Positions 10,928 through 22,930 are shown, numbered from the stretch's first letter. The stretch is DNA of 64,000 bases from Spirometra erinaceieuropaei (GCA_902702965.1 CACRXP010000009.1:1562187-1626186); one strand, 5' to 3'. Made by a program: numbers and translations. Notes: generated by a model from the sequence alone, not told the origin.

Positions 10928-11990
10928 TCTTCTGTTGATGAACGCATTTCATTATTTTACATAACCTTTGCGCATTATAATTTGTTTGCCTCAAATTTTT
11001 AGTTTACGTTAGTTTGCTGACTTATTATGAAGATACAAACAGGCGCCCGTACATACGCTTTTGCTTTTTTCCGTGTTTCTTAGAATATGTTTCCGTAACT
11101 TCCCAAACTGTGATGCGCATTACGCAGCCTTGAAGTAAATCTTTACAATTACTTTATTTGGTACGTGTTGTTCTTATCTGTTATTAGCTCTCCGTTTCAT
11201 TTGGCCCTGGGCTGTCGGAAATTTGCATCCGGCGGATTATTCAGTTACCTTTTCTATCGAGCATTGCCTTTTGTTTATATTTCAATCAGCGCTCTCGCTT
11301 CCGTTGTTACATATGGGCGTTTGAAGAAGACTTTCAACGAAAATATGCCTATTTCCTAAGTGCTTTTGTATACATTTGTCTCTCCCCACGCAGTGATGCC
11401 TCACCCGCAAAACTCCTATTACCACCATTTCGGTATGTTGCGATCCTGGGGTTACTGGTTGCGAAATGAGGTTACACAACCTACCGCTGCGGACTCATTT
11501 TCCTCTTCAACCTGCCTTCGTCGATTGAACCCCATATCACAATTCAAATATCCATATCCTTTGCAGGCATTAATGCTTTGCTGTTGGATAACGTCTTATT
11601 CGATTAAATGTCACGTCTTTTCAGAATTTCTTCCGACAATCCCCGTTTTCTACCGGAAATCGTGTCATATATAAACTCGGGCGCATCTGTACTTACTTCG
11701 GCATCTGGCCCGAGGCCCATTTGGTAATCCCTCAGGTACTCTAACGTTTATTGCTTAGACTGCAATTATGGCCGTCTACAGCCAAAGAAGGCCTCGATTG
11801 GCTTGAAATGTGTATCCGCCTCTTGTATGTTCCGCTTTACAATGCTGCTCTGTCGTACTTTCAGTTTCGATGTCAGCTGTCTTATTTCATCTTTCCAGTC
11901 GTTCGTCACCTGACTGAAAAAGGGTCCTGCCTACATTTCCTTCAGAGATCTCTGTCCATATAACAACAGCAGCAGCTCTTGAGTTTTGAT
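10926..11990. other. no gene recognised
   Basis: Several open stretches of 60-100 codons exist on the plus strand, but none shows a domain, a splice-bounded exon or repeat homology that I can identify. Confidence 0.45.
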
Positions 11991-12390
11991 GTTTTAACTA
12001 ATTTTTTAAGGTTTGTGGGCAAGATTTTACTATAGACATTGGCTGTGCCTTCCAATCTGCATCCTACAACCCAGTCGGCAAAAACTTCGGCTGACGGTGG
12101 GAAACTGTTCCCTCATGCACCCTTGTTCGGTTCAGATTCCAAATTTCATGACAAAATGGAGACAGAAAACTCTCACTGTACTGGGGTCGTCTATTCGCAT
12201 TCTGGACCGTCATCATTTCGCAGGCTGGAGTTTTTATCTTGAATGACCCCAACTTTCCAAAGATCCTGCCCACTATATTTCACCCCAAAGGTTCTTACTG
12301 CTTGCCCGGTCCGCACTCCATATTTGCATCAACAATGTCTGTAAACTGGCACTCGATACAGTTACCATTATTATTGTTGTCGTTTGTATT
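11991..12390 (+). repeat. second copy of the ATT-tailed interspersed repeat
   Basis: Ends with the same AATGTCTGTAAACTGGCA phrase (12,333-12,350), then a short ATT-rich tail near 12,365-12,395. Sequence upstream of the phrase is diverged from the 10.4-kb copy. Confidence 0.4.
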
Positions 12391-15300
12391 ATTACTAAAG
12401 GAAGCCTACGTCATGCATAAGTTTGTCATGGCAGTTGGTGATGTTGATTCTGAAACTCTGCTTCTCATGTTATTTTTTGTGACTGGACTGTGCACGTGAT
12501 CATATGACATTCTATATTCCAGTTCATTGTTTCTGTTTCTTACATGTGAACTAGTTGCTGTGCTTGTACCGCCAAACCTATGAAATAGTTGGTCATCTCA
12601 GATTTGATAATATTTGGTTATGTTGCCCATTGCAAATTTCAGAACCGCTCTCACTGATGTTTCGCCTTTTTAATGTTGCTAAATTTTTGCTCGCACGACA
12701 TGGGATTTCTTGTTCCAGGGACACAACTGGGGCCTCCACTAACCATTCTGAGGCGACCAGAAAACATTGCTCCGCTGGTTTACGTGCAAGCAAACGCACA
12801 CAGCTGACTCTGGTTTGACTGCTATGCAGAGGGGCATGATACTGCTGCATCAGAACGAGTTTTCTGTCTTTAGGCCGTGCACATGTAAAGTGCGGAGTTT
12901 GTTTTATGGACTTTTTACTTGGTCTGTTCTTTCGCACAATGCCGGGATCATCGATGTTAGTACTTTATTTTGGCTGTGTGTGTTCGTGTTCTCCAACGCT
13001 CCCAAAATTTTTGTTTGATCTTGGGAGTTAACGCGTTGTGATTTATGAGCTTTTTTAATGCTATTATGAGAGGAACTAAGGTATCCGTTAGAAGATTCTA
13101 ACGCGCAGGACGATAGTGAAACATTTATCTTCTCGTGCTTTCGTTATCTAAGTGCTTCATTATGGTCCATTAGTGAAACAGATGGTTGGATAGCGCATCC
13201 TTCCTCATAGTTGTCAGATCCGGTTTTTACTTCACAAGTGGTAGTAACCGTAGTGTGTCCGAGAGAATTTTTTTCGCAGGAAATGGGGAATAGTTTACAT
13301 AAGTATGTAGGATCAGATCGTTTAGGATTTATATTGATTACTTGGCGGTTGGACTTTGCTGTGGTGGTCGCCTGAGTTTCCTCTCATATTTTTGAGACAG
13401 CATTAGTGGTTCAAAACCGCTCGTCGACGAAACATCATCTCCCTCCTGCATAGCTGAATCACATTAGCTTACTACTTATAGTAATTTTTCTATTGAGGAT
13501 CGTGCTGATGTTGCCAACGCCATGTTACCTATGCTTTTGGTATCGTTATGAGACCGTATTAATTCAAATGCCTGTATATAAAGGGATATAGAAGCTAAAT
13601 GGTTATTTGCGCATATACCTTAGGTAATTCAATTCAAAGTTAACATACAACGACGCACCATCAGTCGAAACGTCCCCTTTTACAACTAAGTGCGAATTTA
13701 ATTTGCACACGAACGTCCTTAAGTAAACTGTTGACATGAGGCGGTAAGACGCGCGTGCCTTTATTTTCTGTGTTATGGATAAACTGTTGTTAAGCAGACG
13801 TGTGCGCGACTTATTTGAACGTTCAATCTTTTTTCTTATACCTCGTGAGTTAAAAGTTGTTTTCCGCAAATCATTCTGGCCTGATTCATTTCTCATTCTC
13901 TAGAGGTAAATACTTAGTCCAGTCGGACGTCGCGCTTTAGCGTAATGTTCGATATTTGGCTGAAATGTATTTCAGCCATATTTTAACGAAATTGTTCATC
14001 AAAACTGGTGGACGATTTCTGATCGTCTTGGTATCCTGTTACGATTAAAAGACAGTCTGGCGATTGAAATGGTGCGAACGAGATGTTTTGTTTTACTGAT
14101 CAGTGCGAGCTCATGGCTTACTACATAGCAACGGACTCCAGAGATCCTTTTCTTCCGTCGACAGGTCCAAGGAGACGAGAGAAAAAAAACACGGTAGCTA
14201 TATAGGAAGCTAACGAAAGAAATCATCGGAAAACACAAAGTATGGAGAGAATGCATGTCAGATATACCAACGACTGAAAAATATATGACAAGGGATTCAG
14301 AACTTACATTCATTACTCTAACGATGTATCAGGAAGGTAATTTCAAAACGAAGTGCAATAAATATCAATGGTAAAATAAGGGTATTAGTTAATCGCCGTA
14401 GTCTGGCTGTCAAAAGTTCTGTTGATTATTAAATTAGAAGCTAGACGTAGTTAAAGTCGATTATTGTAGAGTACCAAAGTAATTTGAATCCAGTAACCAC
14501 TACAGTGCTATAGAAGTAATTTTCGTCAGGACATTCTGAGAGAAGGAAATGACAATTATAATGGAACAAATCTAAGCGCTGATTAAGTAAGAACCACCAG
14601 ACGATTCGCCATGCTGACTGCTGTCATCAAAGCTCGTTTACCTAAACAACCCACCTAACAAATCTAAGCATCATTTTTCTTAATTAAAAATGCACGCGCG
14701 AAGACTTCTTACATGCCTACCAGTTTGTGAAGGGATTAGACTGTCCTTTGGCCTTTTAGCACTTTTTGTGCTTTCTACCACAATCAAACTTTACGGGGAC
14801 CATAAAAAATGGGTGGCCAGCAGGATAGTCTAGGCGTATGCAAGTTCTCTTTTCTCCTAAGGCCGTCAAGATAAAATGCCCTTTCCGCAGATGTTATGGT
14901 GTCATCATCGCGGAAAGGCCTCAAAAGCATCCCTAGCAAATTGATATACAAAATAAGAGATTGAGATCAACTTTTGAGATTCACGGTCAGTTTGTCAATA
15001 TGGTCCCTTTGGACTATTCCAGCCTCATGTCTTCTTGGAACACTGCACTAACTTTTACGTTGCAGATAGGGCTGCCAAAGATCCACGACCATTTTCCTCA
15101 GTAAACTGGTCTGAGCTGTATTTATAACTCCCTTATCGAACCAGGCATTGTTAGATCCAGACTGAAAGGTTTCTATCTGATGAAAATGTACAGGCCAGTG
15201 CTCATCGGAGAAACATCATTCGCTATCTTCCGAAACTCCATTTCAAGAAAATATCTGTTAAATCAAGGGGTGGGGCTACAGCTTGTGCGCTTTTATTATT

Positions 15301-17544
15301 TCTTATAATATGATATGTATTTTTAAGCGGGAACTGTACAAAGGCCCGCATAGGTGGTCCCAAAAATTGGCCAACATTTCTCATTTTAGATATGTACTTC
15401 GTGCTCTCCGCTATGTCATTAAACTTTAATTTTTTTTCAGCCGTCCCCGTAATACAATTAGCTGACTAGCTTGCCTGACTGTGTGGAGCATAAGATCATC
15501 CATTTATCTGACTAAATTTTGCACGCAGTGAGCAATATTCCAATGTTGGTCAAATCGATGTATGAAATATGCATAAAATAGTGCAGCGGGATTTTAAACG
15601 TATCTCGTATGAACCCTTCTCATTATGCTGGAAAATAACAACATCAAAATACTTTTAAATGAACAGACGCCCTTGTTAGCTTGCTCGTCTCGACCTTGAA
15701 AGCGTGACCTAACGACTCAACGTTTATTTGAAACAGTTAGGCGTGAAAGGTACGCGGTATAGTTGTGAAACAACTACATACTGTTTGCGTTTGGTAATCC
15801 GTGTTTTAAAAAATCCAAAATTCATGGCAATCGCCTTATTCCAGTTTGGAATTCCTAAGCTATTTTATAACCCTTGCTGAAATGCCATTTTACAGAATTA
15901 TTACAATCCCCACAAGATTATCTTAAAGAAATCCAATACGTTCTCTTGTTAAGAAATCCCGGTCCCCTTTGTACTTACCTGGGATTCCACCATAAAGACA
16001 TAAAAATACTTGATACTAGCCTTGTTAGCACCTGGCCGGAAAAAATAATAGGCCGTCTTAGTTTATTTCCTTTTTAAGCAGACCACAGATTTAATGTCTT
16101 GCCAAATTTTGGGGATTCTATGTTGAATACGGCAAAACTCTGAGTGACTTCGCGTTGTTTTTCGACAGCTTATATGATTATATGGCTTATAAGAGTCTCA
16201 CCCCAGTGTGCGCATACATCATCTGTCAGAATTTGTCAAATTTGACAAATGCCTTAAGGCATTTGATGTCCGAGGTTTTTAACAGTATGGACATAGATTT
16301 ACCAATTGGAGGACTCGGTTTTTTATATTATTTCGGTCGATGACCACAGATTTAAACCACTTTTGCGCCGACAACGTCGTCCTTCAGTGAAGTTCAGTTG
16401 ACGGACCAAAAACCTTACATATATTTGAGTAATATGAATGAAATCCGCGATCTAACGCTGATATTACGCCTAAGTTGATTAAACCGATAATGACCGGTTT
16501 CCCAAAGGCGACAAAATTAGCGCAGACTCTGTAAAGCAAACTGAGACAACGGGATTTTGGGCGAGAGGAAACACAGTTGATGTTATATACTTTCAAGCAC
16601 ACATAAGTCTTGTTGGGCTCGCATGCGTCAGCGGTTTGGAAACCTTATACTGGACAAATACGGGCGGAACCTTAAACATTACCCAGGAATTAGGCAGAAA
16701 AATAAAGTATAACGGTGGGCGTAGAGGAAAACAATGAAAAAATAAAGAGATGTTAAATAAATTGGTCGATTTTTATTTGCCTTTTGAAGAAAATTTCATT
16801 TAAAAGACAAGTATATTAAGTGTCTGTCTTTGTTAAATGACCACTGTTTATGACCACTGTTTCTGTTGATGGAAGGACGAAACGTGCTGTATGTATACCT
16901 GGGGTAATTTGACCAAGAAACGCCAAGTGATGTTGCATACATAAGGGGTAAGCATAAAATGCAACTCAAATGCATCATCCGCAGGCATTTTGCGCTTCAA
17001 ATAAACAGTTTGTTATGACAATGAAAGTGACTGATTGGAGAATTTTGGTATATGGAGCAGCATGCGGCAACTGACAACGGACAAAATCCTTGAAAGGCGC
17101 ATTACTTCGGAACCTTATAAGATATCTAGTTCCAGAGCTGGTGGTATCGGGTGTTTACTTGCCAATTCGTTCAAAACCGGTTTGCCCTTAAGGTGCACAT
17201 GCATGTAGTTGTATTTCTTTATATTATTTCTTCGGACGAAGCGTGATTTTTTTTCAGTTGCGATATAAGTCTGTTTAAAAAGCAGCAGAAATACACCTGG
17301 GTATTATTTGTTTTCATCCTTAAATTATGTGCTTATAGGCAATTTTATATAGCTAAACAAATGCAGACTTCTTTCTACAATTTAATTGTCAGGTTTCTAA
17401 CGAAACGTTTTTTTTCAATTCCGCATCTCTCCTATTTTGTACACAAAATTAGCAAAGCGGCAAGCCCGCATTACCTTTACTGCTTTAACAGTAAGCTATC
17501 CAGCGTCGACAGTAAAATCAGGACATTTACACACATATGCAGAA
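12391..17544. other. no gene recognised; two overlapping palindromes at 16,232-16,265
   Basis: About 5 kb of AT-rich sequence. Scattered ORFs look random. Three plus-strand pyrimidine tracts ending in CAG (near 15,440 and 17,258, with another at 20,440 downstream) have no convincing exon after them. A perfect 18-bp palindrome at 16,232-16,249 overlaps a perfect 20-bp palindrome at 16,246-16,265. An interrupted 10-bp inverted repeat lies near 13,958-13,979. Confidence 0.45.
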
Positions 17545-17665
17545 GATGAGATACGGACAAAGACAAGGAGACGGGGCTCGAATCCCAGATGCTGACACCT
17601 GAAACTGGGTCAGGTTTCGGACTGTGCTCGTCACGTAACCTGATTTCTGGGCGTTCACCTGTCAT
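17545..17665 (-). repeat. tRNA-derived short repeat, family B (inverted partner)
   Basis: The 17,549-17,575 segment is the reverse complement of the 3' part of the 17,700 copy (shared CTCCTTGTCTTTG core). A box-B-like GGGCTCGAATCCC adjoins it at 17,574-17,586. The two copies therefore lie head to head, separated by about 40 bp. Confidence 0.5.
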
Positions 17666-17698
17666 GATTGACATTCTCGATCACAACCGACAGGACAA

Positions 17699-17850
17699 CG
17701 GGGCCGTGGCTCAGTAGTAGTGTCAAAGATTCCGGGTTCGAATCTCAAGTGATTCACACTTGGGATATGACTGACTGCTGGCGGTTAATAAGACGGAAAT
17801 GGCCATTACGGTCTCCCTTGTCTTTGGCGGTATCAACTTTATTTTTTTAT
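17699..17850 (+). repeat. tRNA-derived short repeat, family B
   Basis: A tRNA-like head with a box-A-like TGGCTCAGTAGTAG (17,707-17,720) and a box-B GGGTTCGAATC (17,734-17,744), followed by a tail with TTAATAAG, a GGAAATGGCCAT core and CTCCCTTGTCTTTGGCGG, and then T-rich sequence. The tail recurs near 25,210-25,270 and 61,470-61,530. Internal RNA polymerase III boxes plus a conserved tail are the hallmarks of a tRNA-derived SINE. The head is too degenerate for a functional tRNA. Confidence 0.7.
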
Positions 17851-20800
17851 ATATATTTGGCGTTTATCTGCTTCAGGAAGCCAATAGATCAGCATGCGAA
17901 TATTCACGTTTGCACAAATACCTGGTCTGCGACGACAGAGAACGACGTGTGACAGGGCACTGATAAATTTTTGCACGACAAAATTCCTTTTACCCATCTC
18001 GTAGACTTTGTCTGTGAAATAGCTGCTCAAGGTTTAAACTAAGTTCTGATGTTTTGGTCCCAGCTATTGGTTAGAGATGCTATTTGCTGAATGTAGGCAA
18101 AATAAGCCCAAAACAGTGTTGTATCAATCTATCCGCGTTCTCTGTCAAATTTCCTACTTTCCTGCCAAAAGGCTGGAAAATGGGGACAAACGGCAAGTAA
18201 GATTGAGTTTGGGGTTGCCTGCCCCTCCAAATATGTGGTTGTACTTTAATTTCTGTCAGCTTCCGCAACCTACCATGTAAATAATTATTACTCAATATAT
18301 TTAACAAAGTATACTGCACAATTTGTTTATTACCGATTTACAGATTGAACATTCTTACTTCCCGACCAAACGCCTTTATCACTAAGTGTTTCATAAGCAA
18401 CATTTTATTTCGATTGCAGAATGATATCTTATAACTTCACGAAATATTTTGCAATTAAACGGTATCAAAATCCGAAAGTGCATCCCACTTCAGGTTGATG
18501 CAGTTGACCAAATAAGTGTTCAGTCGACTTCTAAGTCCAATCTTAAACTTTGCAAGACTGAAATGTGGCAGACGCACAACAGTTTAGAAGTGAAAAACTG
18601 TTTATATAATATTCCGTGACATTGCTGTACAATTTTGTCTGTCACAGCGAGATTTGTAAACAAATAAAACCGTCATTGCTACTCAATAAAACCTACCACT
18701 TTGGCCTTAAATTTCAATCTTTTAGGCGAAATTAAATCCGGTGTCAAAAACAACTGAAAAATCGTTCATGGAGAAGAAGGATATTTTTGAAAGTAAGCCA
18801 TCTCATTGATTTATATCCTTTTCAACGAAAAAAGTATATCAAACATATGTCTCCCGGTATGAATGGTTAAGGAAATGTTGCGCCTCGTCCCAGTGCATGC
18901 CAACGGAGCCTTAAGGTGGGCATTTCAACCCAGGTTTCACTACGGTCACCCCATGTTGAGGGCAATTTAAGAACAACACCTTGTCAATAACGTTTGTCTG
19001 CAACACTTTCCGTTTTCGATGTGATTGTTGTAGTCTCAGATGCCTATGGGATAAAGGAGGAAGAGACGGGCCTTTAACAAATTCATTTAACAGCTCTAGC
19101 TCTCGAATTGGCAGAGACGTCTGTCGTCAAAGTCGACATCAGTGAGAGAACACGTGGTGATTATAAGACCGAAACAAGTGCCCGGGGCCGAAATCCGCAA
19201 AAGAGTCCGCAGAGCTTCGTACGAGAAGACGAGGACATGGGGCTGTTGACCGAGCTCTCACCAGTGGTCGAAGCCTCATTTTTTGCCCGAACAGATCAAT
19301 AGTTTATATGGCCACAAAGTCGAGGCAACACACTGTTCCGAAGTTTTTGTCAGTAGCCCGAACTACTATCCCCCGTACCACATCTAGTTTGTGTTCGTCT
19401 TTGCGTGACCTTCGATTTTATTTGTCTTGTTGGCCTACCTACAAGATTATTTTAACCACGCTGTAAACCAGGCTCCTCATCTGGCGCTCGGCCCATCCTT
19501 AACTTCTATCGTATTGACGAGAGCGTGCATGATTGCTTTAGGGGGCCTTTACTCACTTCACAATCCAATGAAACAGCACCGGAATCATCCTCACTATTTT
19601 AGGCGACTTTTATACTCGGCTGCTCCGGAACTAAAGATTTGGCGATGAGTTACACATGCCCCTGAGTGTTAATTTTGCGAGATGACCCTCATTTGCATTG
19701 TCACTCAAAGTGAATGTCTCGCTCTCGTGTCGCGAATGGTTACTGTGAGACCAGATAAGTTGTGTGCTGTGTGCTCTCGCCCTGTAAGCTGTTTTGCCGA
19801 AATCGCCCCGGCGAATAACGTTTCCTGCTTATTTTCTTACTCCCTTTCGGGCTCTGGCAGGTTTTAGGAGTTCTACAACAGCATGCCATGGCAAGACACA
19901 GGTTTGCTGGGTCTGAAGCCCATTTATTCTGCATTAGGTCAGTGCTTGGGTGCTCACGGAGTTTTTGAGACGCATTGAAGGCTTCAGCCGGCAAGAACAA
20001 AAAAATATGTGTTTTATTCTGGTTTGAATAATTCCACAGTGTGCTACATCTTGAATTGGTTCTGCATTTCTAGGTTAATGAGCAGGACTTTAGGTGGCAA
20101 ATCACCTGCGGTGGATGTAAACAACGGCATCAGGACAAAAGCAACCTGGTCGAATGATTAGGCTGCGAGTTCGGAGAAATCTTAAGGAAGGGTAAATTTG
20201 GAGATTATATTTTGGCTAAATTGTGGAATAATGGACATTCGCGCACAAGCATCGAACGTACTGCAACAGGTTATTGTAGATATTTTGTTTGAGTAAGAAT
20301 CCAGGAGGAGAGGCATCTACAAGCATCGTCGGTGATTAGACATTTGTGCCTACTTTCTGGCATGCAGAATTGACATTTTTTTGCAAAATGACTTCGTTTT
20401 TGCGAGGAGGTTCTTATTTCTCATCGTAATTTTTTTCAGATCGTATCAAACTTCACCCAGTCCTAACTGATGGGAAGTTTTGGTTTCCCTCACAAATTCT
20501 CCTACTTAACATAGTGCACTTTATCTCGGCATGCCAACAGTTCCCACCGCCTCATCGCCGCTTTTCTGAACGGTTTGTACACGCGAGCAGTTCAGGGAGT
20601 AGGAAAAGGACGTGTAGGACCGATTCCGGGAATCTATCCTCCTGATGAATCGGTGCATTTCTCAATATAATAAATCTGACATTTTGTAATTTGTTCCCTA
20701 GCGGACTCGGATAATTTAGTCCACGCTGACAGGGTTCCCTCGCAGAGTGGCCTCTATGATATTCCCACCCATATGAGATCCGAGTCGTCCACATGAAAAC

Positions 20801-20875
20801 CCAACACGTGTGGACGGGCTGAATAGCTTTGTCACACGGTGTACTTAAACCGTTCTCAGATCCCGTTAAATTTGT
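17851..20875. other. no gene recognised
   Basis: AT-rich, apart from a more GC-rich stretch near 18,990-19,300 that is open in more than one frame but matches nothing I know. No repeat family was seen. Confidence 0.45.
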
Positions 20876-20945
20876 CTCGTTTTCCGGATAGAGTAGACGA
20901 GGGCGGCAAAAGGCGGCAGATGCTGCGCAAGTCACGGGCACTGAG
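20876..20945 (+). repeat. fragment of interspersed repeat family C
   Basis: A short match (GGCAGATGCTGCGCAAGTCAC) to the core of the family seen at 38.6, 49.2 and 55.5 kb (AGATGCTACGCAAGTC-like). Too short for certainty. Confidence 0.4.
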
Positions 20946-21134
20946 TTCACTTCGTTGTGGGCGCGATGGAGCTCGTTGGTTTGCGACTGTCTAGGCGTCA
21001 TGTGTTATCAACAGGGAGGCGGGTCTTTATCAGATGCCGTGCCTGTTGTTGTACTTTCACTCGACTGCCACTACTGCAATAAGGGCAACTGTGTTAACTG
21101 CTCGGGTATTGAAAGAACCGAATCCCGCCCACCC

Positions 21135-21183
21135 CCCCTTCATGGCTTGACTACAAAAACTGCTCATTTGATACCGCATTCTC
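21135..21183 (+). repeat. left arm of a ~48-bp inverted repeat
   Basis: A C-run followed by CATGGCTTGACTACAAAAAC. The reverse complement lies at 21,370-21,417. The arms lie between or next to the two direct 90-bp hammerhead-like repeats. Confidence 0.8.
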
Positions 21184-21260
21184 ACAGTCTCTTACGATGA
21201 CCTCCTGTACAAGACCGAAAGCTCAGACTTATACACCTACTGTTCCAGAGATCGTGTGTT
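21171..21260 (+). repeat. hammerhead-like direct repeat, copy 1
   Basis: About 90 bp nearly identical to 21,531-21,620, exactly 360 bp away. It contains CTTACGA (21,191-21,197, a decayed CTGANGA), a short hairpin region and GAAA (21,217-21,220). See copy 2. Confidence 0.7.
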
Positions 21261-21369
21261 AATCTTCTCTACATTAATTGTTCAGTTAATTCGTTTTGCT
21301 AATAGAAGTAGCCTTACCCAATTAAATCATCCTAAGTGGACATAAAAATAGGCGACGTCGAATCACAAA

Positions 21370-21417
21370 TGCGACATCAAATGAGCAGTTTTTGTAGTCA
21401 AGCCATGAAGGGGGGGA
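21370..21417 (-). repeat. right arm of the ~48-bp inverted repeat
   Basis: Reverse complement of 21,135-21,183 with only a few differences, ending in a G-run that matches the C-run of the left arm. Confidence 0.8.
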
Positions 21418-21530
21418 TATGAGTGCAGAGGGTGGTATTCGCGATAAGCTGAGTCGCACGCCGTCTCACGGCGGCCTGACTGCGTGCTGGAAATTCGGTC
21501 TGAGAAACGGAACGCGTGATAGCAGGCGTA

Positions 21531-21620
21531 ATACCGCATTCTCACAGTCTCTGACGATGACCTCCTGTACGAGACCGAAAGCTCAGACTAATACACCTAC
21601 TGTCCCAGAGATCGTGTGTT
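21531..21620 (+). ncRNA. hammerhead-ribozyme-like motif, copy 2 of a direct repeat
   Basis: Core CTGACGA (21,551-21,557) fits the hammerhead consensus CTGANGA, and GAAA follows at 21,577-21,580. The stem-II region pairs imperfectly (CTC/GAG around CTGTAC, with two outer mismatches). TCT before the core can pair with AGA after CTGTCCC, a stem-I fragment. The related copy at 41,221 has a stronger stem II. With copy 1 it brackets a 360-bp unit, a size typical of small hammerhead retroelements (retrozymes, SM-alpha). Self-cleavage is not shown. Confidence 0.5.
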
Positions 21621-21639
21621 CCTCTTCTTTATAACTGCA

Positions 21640-22375
21640 TAACTCACTTTACAGCCGCGAATATGATTTGTCCATCGGGACACAATTTAATTCGTGAGTT
21701 GTTTTGATTATGCTCCCAGTTCTGCACTTGATCGACAGACGTACTGACCTCGTCTCGTCCTGCAAGGTTCTGCGGGACCACATAGGACTTTCAATGCTGG
21801 TCGGTTATTTGGTAGGGCTCCGCCATCAACATCTGTTCCAACGACGACCCCACGTGCGACTTAGGACGTTAAATGGGGTAGCTAAGCTGTTGGGGTGTTC
21901 GTTCAGCTTTACTCTTTGTTACTCCTTATTGTAATTCTAGTCATAAAACATGCGGATTTCGCGAAGTGTTAATCTCCAGTAAAGCTTAAAGAAGTGGCAT
22001 AATACTATATACGTATGCCACTTAATTACACGTTTTATTCCGGTGGTGTATGGGCGGGTAGCCAAAAACGCCGTCGATAATTTCGTTTGGTCTATAGTAC
22101 CAGTCGCTCGGCGACAACCTGAGGAGCTCTAGATTGAGGCCCAAGACACAACCGGAGGAGAGAATTCCGCCACTAAGTCGGCGAACTCACCTCCAACGAC
22201 CCTCTTTTAGTTTACTTAAAACCCATATCTTTCCGTAGTAGAGCCGGATTTCACTGCCGGCTTTATAGTTTGTGGTTTTCCTGACAGATATTGCTAGGAA
22301 GGTAATGTTTCACTTTACCTAAACGATTGTAATTGTCATCCTATTTTTCTTTCACTTTTGTTTTTTCTTCATTAG
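21640..22375. other. no gene recognised; ends in the acceptor of the LITAF exon
   Basis: Anonymous sequence. The last ~45 bases form a strong pyrimidine tract (TTTTTCTTTCAC..., TTTTTTCTTC) ending in ATTAG, the splice acceptor of the next feature. Confidence 0.5.
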
Positions 22376-22529
22376 TCGAGAAGCGACCCATTGAGAAGCA
22401 GCCAGTCCTGCTTTTTTCGACACCACACGAACTATACTGTCCAACTTGCCGCTTTAACGTATGCTCTCGCACCTCCTTTGTAAACGGAAGGCTCACTTGG
22501 CTCTCGTGTGCCGTGATATCCCTATTTGG
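22376..22529 (+). CDS. internal exon of a host LITAF-domain protein
   Basis: The best host-gene evidence in the window. A 154-nt exon has a long pyrimidine tract and TTAG before it and a perfect donor GTAAGT (22,530-22,535) after it. The open frame starts with two bases completing a codon and ends two bases into a codon. The peptide has an acidic/basic lead (EKRPIEKQPVLLF), then ELYCPTC and FVNGRLTWLSC. That is the first half of a LITAF zinc-ribbon: the CxxC knuckle, the G-x-x-TWL-x-C block and the start of the hydrophobic membrane-inserting helix. LITAF proteins bind zinc and sit on the cytosolic face of late endosomal and lysosomal membranes. The second half (HTCPxC) should be in a downstream exon, which I did not find; introns may exceed this window. 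The family call is from pattern memory. Confidence 0.75.
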
Positions 22530-22617
22530 GTAAGTTTACATCTTTAAGCTATTTGACATCTTTTGAGTACACCACAAAGGTGTCATTGAGACGCATTTTA
22601 ATGACATATATATGCTT

Positions 22618-22930
22618 ATTGACCCAACTGTGAAAAACTCGTCGCCTCGGTGGGATTCGAATCCACACAGTACGGGGAAGGCTTTATTCAAAATCTGTCA
22701 AAACATCTATGAATTACGTAAGCCTGGTAGTCATCTGGTGGATTCCAGCCGTTGCAGTAGGTTGGGCGGGTAACTTGACCCAAATGTGATTAAAATTGCG
22801 TCGCCCGGCGAGGCTTCGTAGCTCAAGTGGTTAGAGCGTTGGCTGTACTAAAGCCTTACCCCTACTGCGTGGGTTCGAACCCCACCGAGACGCCGAGTTT
22901 TTCACACTTGGGTCAATATGAATTATTCGA
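22618..22930 (+). repeat. palindromic tRNA-derived repeat, family A copy 1
   Basis: The internal tRNA-like part has box A TAGCTCAAGTGG (22,819-22,830) and box B GGTTCGAACCC (22,872-22,882), 41 nt apart. The repeat is bounded by inverted arms: the left end is an inverted box-B half running into GTGAAAAACTCG with GACCCAACTG outside it, and the right end is the box-B half running into GAGTTTTTCACA and CTTGGGTC. The arms pair over about 45 bp. Copies at 42.8 and 43.4 kb share this inverted architecture, so it is a family trait. It differs from a standard SINE by having tRNA-half inverted termini, like a MITE. Copy 1 lacks about 57 bp present in copies 2 and 3. Confidence 0.75.

Noticed and set aside
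20552..21001. 149-codon open frame on minus
   Set aside because: It overlaps a repeat fragment, has no domain and no protein-like pattern; probably chance.
22811..22895. Possible functional tRNA gene
   Set aside because: Box A and box B are good, but the ends do not form a convincing acceptor stem and the same unit recurs as an interspersed palindromic repeat.
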